Source: an uncultured Selenomonadaceae bacterium
GTDB taxonomy: Bacteria; Bacillota; Negativicutes; Selenomonadales; Selenomonadaceae
Length of the DNA stretch: 64,000 bases
Direction: 5' to 3'
NCBI GenBank assembly: GCA_905234195.1
Contig: CAJOFR010000009.1
Location: 89,383 to 153,382, forward strand
How positions within the stretch are numbered: the first letter of the stretch is position 1; each line of letters starts with the position of its first letter. The position numbers and the translations under genes were made by a program. The notes under the pieces are model-generated. The model did no database searches. It worked only from the letters and a program-made list of their open reading frames with translations, and was not told where the DNA came from. Shown piece after piece: positions 8,841 to 16,709 of the stretch.

Positions 8841-10271
8841 TTACCAGGCTTTGATACCTTCCTTATCGGGCATGATATTTTTATCGAAAACAGGTTCGTC
8901 GACTCCGCGCTTTTTCTGCGAAACATAATCGTCAAGCGCAATGAAAGCGTACTTGCCGAGCCGCGCGATAGCGTAAAGGTTCGTCAAGCAGAGGAAGCCC
9001 ATAAATAAATCCGCGCTTTCCCAAACAAGACCTAAGTCCGCAAAACTGCCGAACAAAACCATAAGAACAACACCGCACCTAAAAATATTCATGGCGTTTC
9101 TTGCAATCGCGCTGGGCAAAAATCCGGACTCGTCGCCCTCAAAAAAAGCGATATTGACTTCGCCGTAATAATAGTTGCCGACAATCGAACTGAAGGCGAA
9201 GAGAAAAACTATTATCGCCAAAATATGCGGCGCAAAACTTCCGTAGACGCTGGCAAGGGACGCTTGCACGAGAGAAACGCCCGTCAACATACCGCCGACA
9301 GCGTAAATATCCGTGAGCAAAATCGAAAACGCCGTTGCCGAACAAACAAGCCACGTATCGACGTAGACGCCGAAAGACTGAATCAGACCTTGACGCGCGG
9401 GGTGTTTACCCGAAGCAGTGGCAGCCGCATTCGGCACGGAACCTTCGCCCGCCTCGTTGGAGAACAAGCCGCGCCGTACGCCCGTCATGAAAACCACGCC
9501 TATTCCTCCGCCCACCGCCGATTGAGGCGTGAAGGCGTCGTGGATTATCAGCGCGAACATTGCCGGAACTTTGTCGATATTCATGATGACGATTATTAGA
9601 GCTGACAACAAATAAAGTCCCGCCATGCTCGGCACTAACATTTCCGTGAATTTTGCAATTCGTGTCGCGCCGCCGAAAATTATCGCCGCCGTTAAAATTG
9701 CCACAGTCACCGCCGTTATCGCTTTGCTGAATCCGAACGCCGTTTCGACAGATTGCACGATTGTATTTGCTTGCACTGAAACATAAATTAATCCGAACGT
9801 TATAGAAATTAAAATTGCGAAAAGTTTTGCGATTTTTGGTTGGCGCAGTGCGTTTTTCAGATAATAAGCAGGTCCTCCGAAAAATGCTCCGTCTCCGCGA
9901 GGAATTTTATAAATCTGCGCGAGTGTGCTCTCAACAAAACCGGTAGCACAGCCGATAAACGCGACAATCCACATCCAAAAAACTGCGCCGGGTCCTCCGG
10001 TAACAATCGCAATGGCAACGCCCGCAATATTCCCGACACCGACGCGCGACGCCGTCGAAACACAAAAAGCTTGAAAGGCACTAATCTCCTTGCCGGTAGT
10101 TTTCATGCCCGCGCTCCCGAAAATTAATTTCACCATTTCGCCGAGCATTCTAAGCTGAACAAATTTTGTTCGCAACGTAAAAAAAATCCCCAAGCCGATC
10201 AACGCGATAATAATAACGTAAGTCCAAAGCACATCGTTGACGGCATTAATTAGCGTGTGTAAAATCCCCAT
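8841..10271 (-). CDS. AGCS-family sodium:alanine/glycine symporter (second copy)
   Basis: 476 residues, many membrane segments, with motifs GVGNIAGVAIAIVTGGPGA and FSNEAGEGSVPNAAATA. It belongs to the same family as the symporter at 5724 but is clearly divergent. The start is ATG 10271, with GGGAAGGGG just upstream; the longer frame (to 10319) would begin upstream of the -10 promoter element and is rejected. It is the first gene of a run followed by hisC, hisB and the other symporter, which suggests an amino-acid acquisition/synthesis unit. Substrate is unknown. Confidence 0.9.
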   Translation of the reverse strand: MGILHTLINAVNDVLWTYVIIIALIGLGIFFTLRTKFVQLRMLGEMVKLIFGSAGMKTTGKEISAFQAFCVSTASRVGVGNIAGVAIAIVTGGPGAVFWMWIVAFIGCATGFVESTLAQIYKIPRGDGAFFGGPAYYLKNALRQPKIAKLFAILISITFGLIYVSVQANTIVQSVETAFGFSKAITAVTVAILTAAIIFGGATRIAKFTEMLVPSMAGLYLLSALIIVIMNIDKVPAMFALIIHDAFTPQSAVGGGIGVVFMTGVRRGLFSNEAGEGSVPNAAATASGKHPARQGLIQSFGVYVDTWLVCSATAFSILLTDIYAVGGMLTGVSLVQASLASVYGSFAPHILAIIVFLFAFSSIVGNYYYGEVNIAFFEGDESGFLPSAIARNAMNIFRCGVVLMVLFGSFADLGLVWESADLFMGFLCLTNLYAIARLGKYAFIALDDYVSQKKRGVDEPVFDKNIMPDKEGIKAW

Positions 10272-10278
10272 AAAAAAC

Positions 10279-10333
10279 CCCTTCCCGATACTTATAAAAC
10301 CCGTACAATTATAACACAAAAGTTGGGAAGGGG
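10279..10333 (-). promoter_or_regulatory. Promoter of the symporter-his unit, flanked by an inverted repeat
   Basis: On the minus strand an extended -10 (TGTTATAAT; TATAAT at 10313-10308) has no good -35 box. It is bracketed by a perfect inverted repeat, CCCCTTCCC (10279-10287) and GGGAAGGGG (about 10324-10332). One arm overlaps the symporter's ribosome site, so a readthrough transcript from the methyltransferase gene upstream could fold and hide it. Confidence 0.5.
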
Positions 10334-10344
10334 GAATATTTTAT

Positions 10345-11112
10345 TTAGATTTTTGCGCGCTGGCGGGCGGCTTCGGAAATAATTATCGCGGCGGAAGTGG
10401 CGACGTTCAGACTTTCAGCCGAGCCGGACATGGGGATAAAAATTTTTTCTGCCGCGCCGAAAATCTCCGCCGAAACTCCGCTTGCCTCACTGCCGAAGAC
10501 CACCGCAGATTTTTTCGTGAAATCGTGGTTGAAATAAAATTCCGCCGAAGTGTCCAACGCCGCCGCCAATACTTCCACGCCGGAAAATTTCATCGCCCGC
10601 AAAAATTCTTGCCGCGACAATTTTATTATCGGCAGGGTGAAAATTGCGCCCATAGACGCGCGCACGACTTTCGGGTTAAAAATTTCCGCCGAATCCTCCA
10701 GCAAAACGACTCCGCATCCAAAAGCCTCCGCCGTTCGCAAAATTGTCCCGACGTTGCCGGCGTCGTGTACCGCGTCCATTGCCACGACCAAAAATTTTTT
10801 CAGCACGTCTTCGAGCGCAGAAAATTTTTGTCGCACGACGAGCAGAACCCCTTGCGGGGTTTTCGTGTCGCTGATTTTTTCAAAGTCCCGCTCCGAAATT
10901 TCGTACATTGGCGCGATTTTTTCCAGCCGCCCCAATAATTTTTCGGCGCGCGCAGATTTTAGAAAGTCCGCCGTGAAAAATCCGAACTCGACCTGCGAAA
11001 AATCCGCCGCCATTTCGCACAGCCGCAACCCTTCCGCGACGAACAAGTTTAATTCCGCGCGGAATTTTTTCAGCTTGAGTTTCTGCGCGATTTTTAATTT
11101 TGCCCGTGACAA
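10345..11112 (-). CDS. TrmH/SpoU-family RNA 2'-O-methyltransferase
   Basis: 255 residues. An N-terminal substrate-binding domain (RNA_2-O-ribose type) is followed by a SPOUT catalytic domain with its three motifs: DAVHDAGNVGTILRTAEAFG, VVFGSEASGVS and IPMSGSAESLNVATSAAI. It transfers a methyl group from SAM to a ribose 2'-OH, most likely of 23S rRNA; the exact site is not inferable. The TTG start lies two bases after the stop of the upstream gene, whose end supplies GAGGCGG as ribosome site, so the two are coupled. Confidence 0.9.
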   Translation of the reverse strand: MSRAKLKIAQKLKLKKFRAELNLFVAEGLRLCEMAADFSQVEFGFFTADFLKSARAEKLLGRLEKIAPMYEISERDFEKISDTKTPQGVLLVVRQKFSALEDVLKKFLVVAMDAVHDAGNVGTILRTAEAFGCGVVLLEDSAEIFNPKVVRASMGAIFTLPIIKLSRQEFLRAMKFSGVEVLAAALDTSAEFYFNHDFTKKSAVVFGSEASGVSAEIFGAAEKIFIPMSGSAESLNVATSAAIIISEAARQRAKI

Positions 11113-11113
11113 T

Positions 11114-11650
11114 TCAAGCCGCCTCGAAAGATTTTACGAAGTTCGTCAGCTCGGCGGTGAGGTCGTCCAGCGTCGCGGCGTAATTAAATTCCTGCGCGAT
11201 AGAATTAATTTCCCGCTCCAGTTCGTCGAAAGTCAAGCCGGATGATTCTGCGGCGTCAAAAATTTTCCCGTCGACTTCCCCGCAAAAATCCACGAGCCGA
11301 TTATAAAAAATGTTATAACGATTCTCAAAAAGAATGTGCGTCCAATATTTCCACAGCCCCATTTTCAACGCGGGGAGATTTTCAAACTCGACGGAATTAA
11401 AATTAATCGCCGCGCTAATTTCGATCTGATTCAAGTCACGCTTTGCCCAATCGATAATCGCGTTTTCGTTGGAAAATTTTTCGTCGGGGGGGAGCTTGCC
11501 TATTTCCTGCACGACGATATTTCTCATGACGTTGACGAAGGGCAGGTTAAAATAATTCGTGGCGGCGGCTCGACAAATTTCCCGCTCGTGTCCCGTCAAA
11601 TTTCCGCAGGGATTAATTTCCTTGTGCCGCAAAAATTTTTCAACACTCAT
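11114..11650 (-). CDS. Uncharacterised protein, 178 aa
   Basis: I do not recognise this family. It is soluble and mixed alpha-helical, without signal peptide, with a conserved-looking motif HKEINPCGNLTGHEREICRAAATNYF near its N-terminus. The start is ATG 11650 behind TTGGAG; the longer frame extends into the leader of the divergent micro-ORF array. It is translationally coupled to the downstream rRNA methyltransferase, so a role tied to RNA or ribosomes is possible but unproven. Confidence 0.7.
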   Translation of the reverse strand: MSVEKFLRHKEINPCGNLTGHEREICRAAATNYFNLPFVNVMRNIVVQEIGKLPPDEKFSNENAIIDWAKRDLNQIEISAAINFNSVEFENLPALKMGLWKYWTHILFENRYNIFYNRLVDFCGEVDGKIFDAAESSGLTFDELEREINSIAQEFNYAATLDDLTAELTNFVKSFEAA

Positions 11651-11711
11651 TTTCAAAACTCCAATCTTTTTTCTAATTTTAAACGGCGGCGGGGATTTTG
11701 GCAAGAAAAAA

Positions 11712-12057
11712 ATCCTCCTGCGTCTAAGGCAAGGAGGAAACTTACAATGGTTTCAAGAACAATTTATGATACGCAAGCCGCTCGTCAGCAAACTCGCGGT
11801 ATCAACGAATTTATTAAACGAATGAATCGGTTGTTTTAAAAAGTTTTCTCCCCCGAAGAGGAGCTTCGATGGTAGTTTATACCTTCCCTAACACGCAATC
11901 TGTTTTCAGATTTGCGGTATCGGCAAATTTATTAAACGAATGAATCGGTTGTTTTAAAAAGCTTCCTCCTCCAATCCGTAGAGGAGGTTCGATGGTAGTA
12001 AATTTTATAATAACGCAGAAATGCTTTCTTGCACTCTGCGATATCACCTTGAGTTGA
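11712..12057 (+). repeat. Three tandem ~122-bp units, each a hairpin-masked ribosome site plus micro-ORF
   Basis: Start codons at 11747, 11869 and 11992 recur every 122-123 bases. Each is preceded by a ribosome site that can pair with an upstream CCTCC stretch: unit 1 pairs 11713-11721 with 11729-11738, unit 3 pairs CCTCCTC (11965-11971) with GAGGAGG (11981-11987). A 36-base direct repeat ending in GTTTTAAAAAG occurs at 11808 and 11926. Unit 1 is an intact 30-codon ORF. Unit 2 keeps the same tail in another frame, and unit 3 is further decayed. The stretch lies between the flagellin 3' end and a divergent gene; 12058-12198 otherwise holds nothing I recognise. Confidence 0.7.
11747..11839 (+). 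CDS. Micro-ORF, 30 aa, cationic
   Basis: A 30-residue reading frame with ATG behind a perfect AAGGAGGA site, ending EFIKRMNRLF. The C-terminal part is basic and could form an amphipathic helix. The ribosome site can be masked by a 9-bp stem with one bulge. A decayed second copy encodes the related tail GKFIKRMNRLF in another frame, which argues that the peptide tail was once duplicated as coding sequence. Function is unknown; a leader peptide, small toxin or regulator are all open. Confidence 0.45.
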   Translation: MVSRTIYDTQAARQQTRGINEFIKRMNRLF

Positions 12058-12198
12058 ATGAATGAATAAATTTAGATGAGTGCGGGGCAGAGACCGCCGA
12101 CTTTTGCCGACGATCCCACCCAAGTTTGTTTTTCACTACCTGTTTCTAGTGGCCGGCGTCCGGAAACTAATCCCTAACCCCTGACCACTAATTTCTAA

Positions 12199-14358
12199 TT
12201 ACTGGAGCAAGCTAAGGACTGCAGATGCATTCTGATTAGCCTGCGCAAGCATCGATTGTGCCGCCTGCAAGAGGACGTTGTTCTTCGTGTAAGTTGTCAT
12301 CTCTTTTGCCATATCGGCATCGCGGATTGAACTTTCGGCCGCTTGCGTGTTCTCAGCGGACGTCGTCAAGTTGCTGGAGGTGTATTCGAGTCTTGCTTCG
12401 ATTGCGCCAATCGTCGTCTGCTGATCGAGAGCTTTTGCAAGAGCGTTGTCGAGTGCTGAAACCGCCGCATTCGCACGTTCTTGAGTTGTAACTTGAATCG
12501 TGGAGCCATCCGAACCCTTCAAACCGAGAGCTTCTGCACGCATATCACTCAAACCAACAGAAATTGATTGACTTGCCCCCGCGCCGACATGCAATTTCAG
12601 CGAATAATCTTCGGACTTGTTCGCCGCAAAAATAGTCGTCTTGAAAGCGTTGAGGAACTCATTAGTCGTCTTTTTAACTTGACCTTCGCTGTTGCTTATG
12701 CTGATATTCAAGCCGGAAATTTGATTGCTGAGCCCGGACTTTAACGCCGTAACAGTAAGACCTTTTTCGTTGTCGGCAGTGTAGGTCATATCATTTGCCG
12801 CACTGAGACCAATATCATTGCCGGAATGAACGAGCGATCCGCCTGCAACTGAAGTTAAATAAGCAACCGCATAGTTCACGGATAAAGTCGGAGTTGTGCC
12901 GCCTGCGAGAGGAAGGTAGCCTTCAGTAATGTACGTCGCCGCGAGGCTGGACGGAGCGTAGGCCGCGCCCGCCTGATTCGTTACAGCAGAACCAGAGACT
13001 GCCGTCGCTATACCTCCGCCATTGACAGAGCCGTCTGTTGTGCTTGCAGTTGCTACAGTCAATGTCGGTGTCTCGTTCGGGGTGGTGGCTGTACTGCTAA
13101 CTCGTGCAGTAGTAATGGTTGCTTTGAGTGAGTTATTGATTGCCGTCGAAAGTGAAGCATTGTTGCCACCGTTGGAATCAATGAAAAATTGTCCTGCCGC
13201 AGTATCCGAATCGAAAGAAAACTTAGCAAGATTTTGGATAGAGTTGCCCAGATCATTCGCCATATTTTTTACTAACGCCGGATCAAGCTCGCCCAGTCCC
13301 TTATCCGTAGTACTATTCGTTGAAAATGTATACGTTTTAGTATCGGAAGCCCCCGTATCGTCATAAACGGTAAACGTGAAAGAAGCTGATACCGTTCCTG
13401 TACTGGCGGAAGATTTTAATTTGGTAGCTTCCAAAGTTTTTTGGATGTCATTTTTCAAAAACTCAATAGCTTTACCGGTGTTATAAACATAACTGGTTGT
13501 CGAATCGGAACCGATTAAATCATTTTCGGCGAGGACACGCGCAGATTTAGAAGTTTTGATATCGTCTGCAGTCTTTCCACCCTTCATCACGCTTATGAGT
13601 TTTCCTTCGCCCGTCGTGTCGTTTGTAATTTGGGTAGTTGCAGTAGCAGTTGTCACGTCAGTAATTTCCATGAGGTTTGCCGGTCCGAAAACCCTGCCCG
13701 CGTCGAGACCATTAAGGTTGCTGAAAATATCTTCAAGCGTCGAGTTTCCAACGGTATAGGTTGTGCTATAGGTCTGCCCGTCCTTAACGAAAGATGCGGT
13801 CACTTTGTCTGTGGAAGAAATTTCGAGACTTTCACCTTTGCGATTCTTCAAGCTAACCAGAGTATCTGCACCGTTGGTATCCTTTGCAAGAGACTGATTT
13901 GTAATTGCGGTATAGGTTGCGTCACCCGCTTGAGCCTTTGAACCCTCGACGAGATATTTGCCATTGAACGTAACAAGAGCGTTGTCGTCAATCTGGTCGA
14001 TGAATTGATCAATTTCTTTTTGAATAGTTTTGCGGTCATCGTCAGTATTGGTATCGGTTGCCGCGTTAATTGCTTTTTCCTTAAGGGTTTTAAGAATTTC
14101 GATTGTGCTGGAGACCGCGCCTTCAGCAGTTTTCATCATGCTGGAGCCGTTTTGGGTGTTTTGATTCGCCTGGTCGAGAGCACGAATCTGGACACGCATG
14201 CGCTCGGAAATAGCGTACCCCGAAGCGTCATCTTGTGCGCTGTTGATTTTCATACCGCTGGAAACTTTAGCGAGAGATTTCTGTAATGCGCTGCTGTTGC
14301 TGTTAAGAGTATTCAAAGTACGAACCGCAGCCATGTTGTTTTTAACTACCATTGCCAT
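12199..14358 (-). CDS. Flagellin, large variant with long central domain
   Basis: 719 residues. The conserved D0/D1 N-terminus (MVVKNNMAAVRTLN, KSLAKVSSGMKINSAQDDASGYAISERM) and C-terminus (GAIEARLEYTSSNLTTSAENTQAAESSIRDADMAKEM) flank a long, Thr/Ser-rich variable region (about residues 180-600) that would form surface D2/D3 domains. Flagellin is exported and polymerises into the filament. The start is ATG 14358 behind AAGGAGGAAAT. The size is well above the roughly 270-500 residues of common flagellins. A glycosyltransferase lies divergently upstream, which is compatible with filament glycosylation. Confidence 0.95.
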   Translation of the reverse strand: MAMVVKNNMAAVRTLNTLNSNSSALQKSLAKVSSGMKINSAQDDASGYAISERMRVQIRALDQANQNTQNGSSMMKTAEGAVSSTIEILKTLKEKAINAATDTNTDDDRKTIQKEIDQFIDQIDDNALVTFNGKYLVEGSKAQAGDATYTAITNQSLAKDTNGADTLVSLKNRKGESLEISSTDKVTASFVKDGQTYSTTYTVGNSTLEDIFSNLNGLDAGRVFGPANLMEITDVTTATATTQITNDTTGEGKLISVMKGGKTADDIKTSKSARVLAENDLIGSDSTTSYVYNTGKAIEFLKNDIQKTLEATKLKSSASTGTVSASFTFTVYDDTGASDTKTYTFSTNSTTDKGLGELDPALVKNMANDLGNSIQNLAKFSFDSDTAAGQFFIDSNGGNNASLSTAINNSLKATITTARVSSTATTPNETPTLTVATASTTDGSVNGGGIATAVSGSAVTNQAGAAYAPSSLAATYITEGYLPLAGGTTPTLSVNYAVAYLTSVAGGSLVHSGNDIGLSAANDMTYTADNEKGLTVTALKSGLSNQISGLNISISNSEGQVKKTTNEFLNAFKTTIFAANKSEDYSLKLHVGAGASQSISVGLSDMRAEALGLKGSDGSTIQVTTQERANAAVSALDNALAKALDQQTTIGAIEARLEYTSSNLTTSAENTQAAESSIRDADMAKEMTTYTKNNVLLQAAQSMLAQANQNASAVLSLLQ

Positions 14359-14719
14359 TTTAATTTCCTCCTTGGCTATCTCTGTAGATAATGTATCCTT
14401 ACAGCGGATCCTTCCGCCGATAATAGGTAAGCCTTGACAAAATTCCGACCGTCGTCGAAATTCCTTCGAGCCGCCACGCGTATGCGGTCGACGCCAAAAA
14501 CTCACGTATTAACTTTTTTTGGATACTACCATCGAAGAATTAAAATGACAGGAGCTCGCAACACAACTGCGGTTCGCCGTCAATATGTAACGGGCTTTCA
14601 AACCAACCCGCTTTTTTTTATTTTTGTTCGCCGAAATTTTAACTTCCGGTCTTTGAAAACTATATCGAATATTTTTTCGGGGAACTTAAGCATTTTTTTT
14701 AAAAAAGTTAAAAATTTTT

Positions 14720-14747
14720 TTGCGGGCGGAAATTTTGCTGGTATAAT
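14720..14747 (+). promoter_or_regulatory. Sigma-70-type promoter for the glycosyltransferase
   Basis: TTGCGG (14720-14725), a 16-base spacer and TATAAT (14742-14747), 31 bases before the TTG start. Its position supports the short start and argues against the long upstream frame from 14434. Confidence 0.65.
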
Positions 14748-14778
14748 CAGAATTATTCGGACTAAGGGGGAGAAAATT

Positions 14779-15462
14779 TTGATTGACGAAAAAAAAATCG
14801 CGTTCATTACGTGCGTGAACAGCGATTATTGGTACGACGAGTGCGTTTTGTATTTGAGGCACTTGAAAATTCCGGAGGGCATGACCGCTGAAATTATTCC
14901 GGTGCGCGGCGCGGCGTCAATGACTGCCGGATATAATTCCGCGATGAAAAATTCCGACGCGAAGTACAAAATTTATCTGCACCAAGATACTTTTATCGTG
15001 AACAAAAATTTGGTTGCCGACCTGCTGAAAATTTTCGCCGATAAGTCAATCGGCGTCGTTGGGGTTATCGGTTGCATGAGCTTGCCGAAAACCGGCGTGT
15101 GGTGGGACGGCTTGCGGACTGTTGGCAGGGTCTTGCACGCCTGCGAGCCCGAAAGTGTCGTTGATTCGGAGTGCGCCGAGCCCGAAGGGGATTTTCAAGA
15201 TGTCGAGTCTGTTGACGGGCTTTTTTTGGCGACGCAGTACGATTTATTTTGGCGGGAAGATTTATTCGACGGCTGGCATTTGTATGACACGTCGCTTTGC
15301 AAGGAGATGCAACGCGCGGGCTATCGTGTTGTCGTGCCGAATCAGTCTGCGGATTTTTGGTGCATTCATTGCCCGAAGGAAAAGCCGCTTGATCCGAATT
15401 ATCGCAAGTACCAAAAAATTTTTCTGCGCGAATACGGCTCCGAACTCCACCCGGAAGTCTAG
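14779..15462 (+). CDS. Glycosyltransferase with StrF-like (Glyco_tranf_2_5) domain
   Basis: 227 residues covering a GT-A-like domain of the family that includes the StrF C-terminal domain: N-terminal IAFITCVNSDYWYDECVLYL, then MTAGYNSAMKNSDAKYKIYLHQDTFI, with a VDGLFLAT and WHLYDTSLC region near the C-terminus. The start is TTG 14779 behind AAGGGGGAG and just after a promoter. The longer frame from 14434 would be Arg/Phe-rich and start within the flagellin leader. It probably transfers a sugar to a surface acceptor; closeness to flagellin suggests, but does not prove, flagellin modification. Confidence 0.8.
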   Translation: MIDEKKIAFITCVNSDYWYDECVLYLRHLKIPEGMTAEIIPVRGAASMTAGYNSAMKNSDAKYKIYLHQDTFIVNKNLVADLLKIFADKSIGVVGVIGCMSLPKTGVWWDGLRTVGRVLHACEPESVVDSECAEPEGDFQDVESVDGLFLATQYDLFWREDLFDGWHLYDTSLCKEMQRAGYRVVVPNQSADFWCIHCPKEKPLDPNYRKYQKIFLREYGSELHPEV

Positions 15463-15486
15463 TGACTAGGGATTAGTAAAAGTAAA

Positions 15487-15650
15487 AGGAGGCCGTCATG
15501 GATGACGGCCATGCCCGCGCTGATTGCGTGATGCAATCTCAGCGGGCGTTTTTCTTTTGCTACTTTTCTTTTCCAGATGCTAAATTTAAAAAGAGAAAAA
15601 ATTTTTAGAAAAAAAAATCTCTAACCCCTAACCCCTAAAAACTAATCCCC
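15487..15650 (-). repeat. Dispersed triple-hairpin repeat, copy 3 (inverted)
   Basis: Read on the minus strand: a telomere-like run with GGGG blocks (15650-15620), the AT-rich spacer also seen in copy 1, a half of stem A, stem B (GCCCGCTGAGATTGC with ATCAC loop) and stem C (GGCCGTCAT/ATGACGGCC). On the plus strand stem B is followed by GTTTTTCTTTT, so it can terminate the glycosyltransferase transcript. Confidence 0.85.
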
Positions 15651-15653
15651 AGA

Positions 15654-16709
15654 TTATGGATTGGGGGATAAAGTTATTTTGACGGAAAAAATAATTTCGT
15701 CGTCGTCAGTAGCCGTCGAACGCTCAAGCCGCGCATTCATTTCGACGGAAGATTTCAGGCGGCGCAAATATCTCTGCACAGCGTCCGAACTTTCGGCGAT
15801 ACCCTCAAGCGTCATCGAATCGCCGGACGCATTAATTTTCGTCAAGCGAATTTTCCCGTCAGCTATCCGCCCAAGTTTAATCAACGTGTTCAGTTTTTTG
15901 GAGTTGTCAGCTTGAGACGCGATTAACTCCGTCAAATTTTTCATCGCGGCAATATTTTCGTCAAGCTCCTCTTTCAAAGCCAATTCCTCTTCGTGAGCCG
16001 CAAAACTTTCGCGCGCCGTTTCGAGTTGCGCCGACGCCTTGAAATAATCGTGACCGAGTTTCGCCGAAAATACCGCGACGCAAAATAAAAATATCGCCGC
16101 CGCCGCCGCTGAAATTTTTTTCCAATTCCACGCGTCGAACTGCCCTAACAAAAGGTTGGGAATTTTTTTGCCCGCGATAATTTTCGCAACAAAAATCGCG
16201 CGACTAACCGGCGTCAAATTTTCCGCATCGTCCGCCAAAATTTCAGGGAACGCCGTCAGCGCACACAAAGTCATAGAATTATTTCGCCAGGCCGCAACGT
16301 ATTCGTCGACGGCGGTTTTCGGGAGGGACTCCATCCAAATTTCGTTGCCGACCTTCAAGGACGCGTGCACTTCGTCCTTGCCGACGTGGGCAACAGACCA
16401 CGCCTTCACCGCCGATTCAATTTCTTCAGCGGGAATTTTCAGCTCAACTTGATTAGTCGTCGCCTCGCCCTCCCGCAGACAAAGACCAATCCGCGAAAAT
16501 TTCCAGCCGCGCTCAGAAAAAACCTCCGCAACTTTTTTTGCAAGCTGTTCTGCGGCGGACAAATCTTTTTCAAAACCGAAAGAAAAATCTACTTCGGCAG
16601 TTTCGAGTTTGTCGGCAAGGCGCGCGAGAAAAATTTTTTCTCCGTCGTGATACACGCCGACAATTTCGCTTAAATCTTCGCGGAAAAAATTTACAAGTTG
16701 GGTAATCAA
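15654..16709 (-). CDS. PilN-like type IV pilus / type II secretion assembly protein
   Basis: 351 residues. An N-terminal cytoplasmic portion (about 1-205) resembles a reduced PilM/GspL-type actin-like domain without clear nucleotide motifs. Then come one membrane segment (about 210-230), a coiled coil, and a C-terminal PilN-type ferredoxin-like domain (about 270-345). This is the topology of a fused PilM/PilN or GspL inner-membrane platform protein. It overlaps the upstream CNNM gene by 4 bases (ATGA). The only other pilus gene here is the PilB-like ATPase at 45618, so the pilus genes are scattered. Family call is by topology. Confidence 0.6.
   Translation of the reverse strand: MITQLVNFFREDLSEIVGVYHDGEKIFLARLADKLETAEVDFSFGFEKDLSAAEQLAKKVAEVFSERGWKFSRIGLCLREGEATTNQVELKIPAEEIESAVKAWSVAHVGKDEVHASLKVGNEIWMESLPKTAVDEYVAAWRNNSMTLCALTAFPEILADDAENLTPVSRAIFVAKIIAGKKIPNLLLGQFDAWNWKKISAAAAAIFLFCVAVFSAKLGHDYFKASAQLETARESFAAHEEELALKEELDENIAAMKNLTELIASQADNSKKLNTLIKLGRIADGKIRLTKINASGDSMTLEGIAESSDAVQRYLRRLKSSVEMNARLERSTATDDDEIIFSVKITLSPNP

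Noticed and set aside
11712..12057. Riboswitch upstream of a gene
   Set aside because: The structure repeats three times with its own micro-ORFs and no downstream plus-strand gene to control; no known riboswitch core is seen.
14380..14520. Sigma-28 promoter for flagellin
   Set aside because: A GCCGATAA-like box at 14417-14424 is on the wrong strand, and no matching TAAA box lies upstream of the flagellin start on the minus strand.
14434..14778. N-terminal extension of the glycosyltransferase
   Set aside because: Arg- and Phe-rich, begins in the flagellin leader and crosses a good promoter; the TTG at 14779 has a ribosome site.
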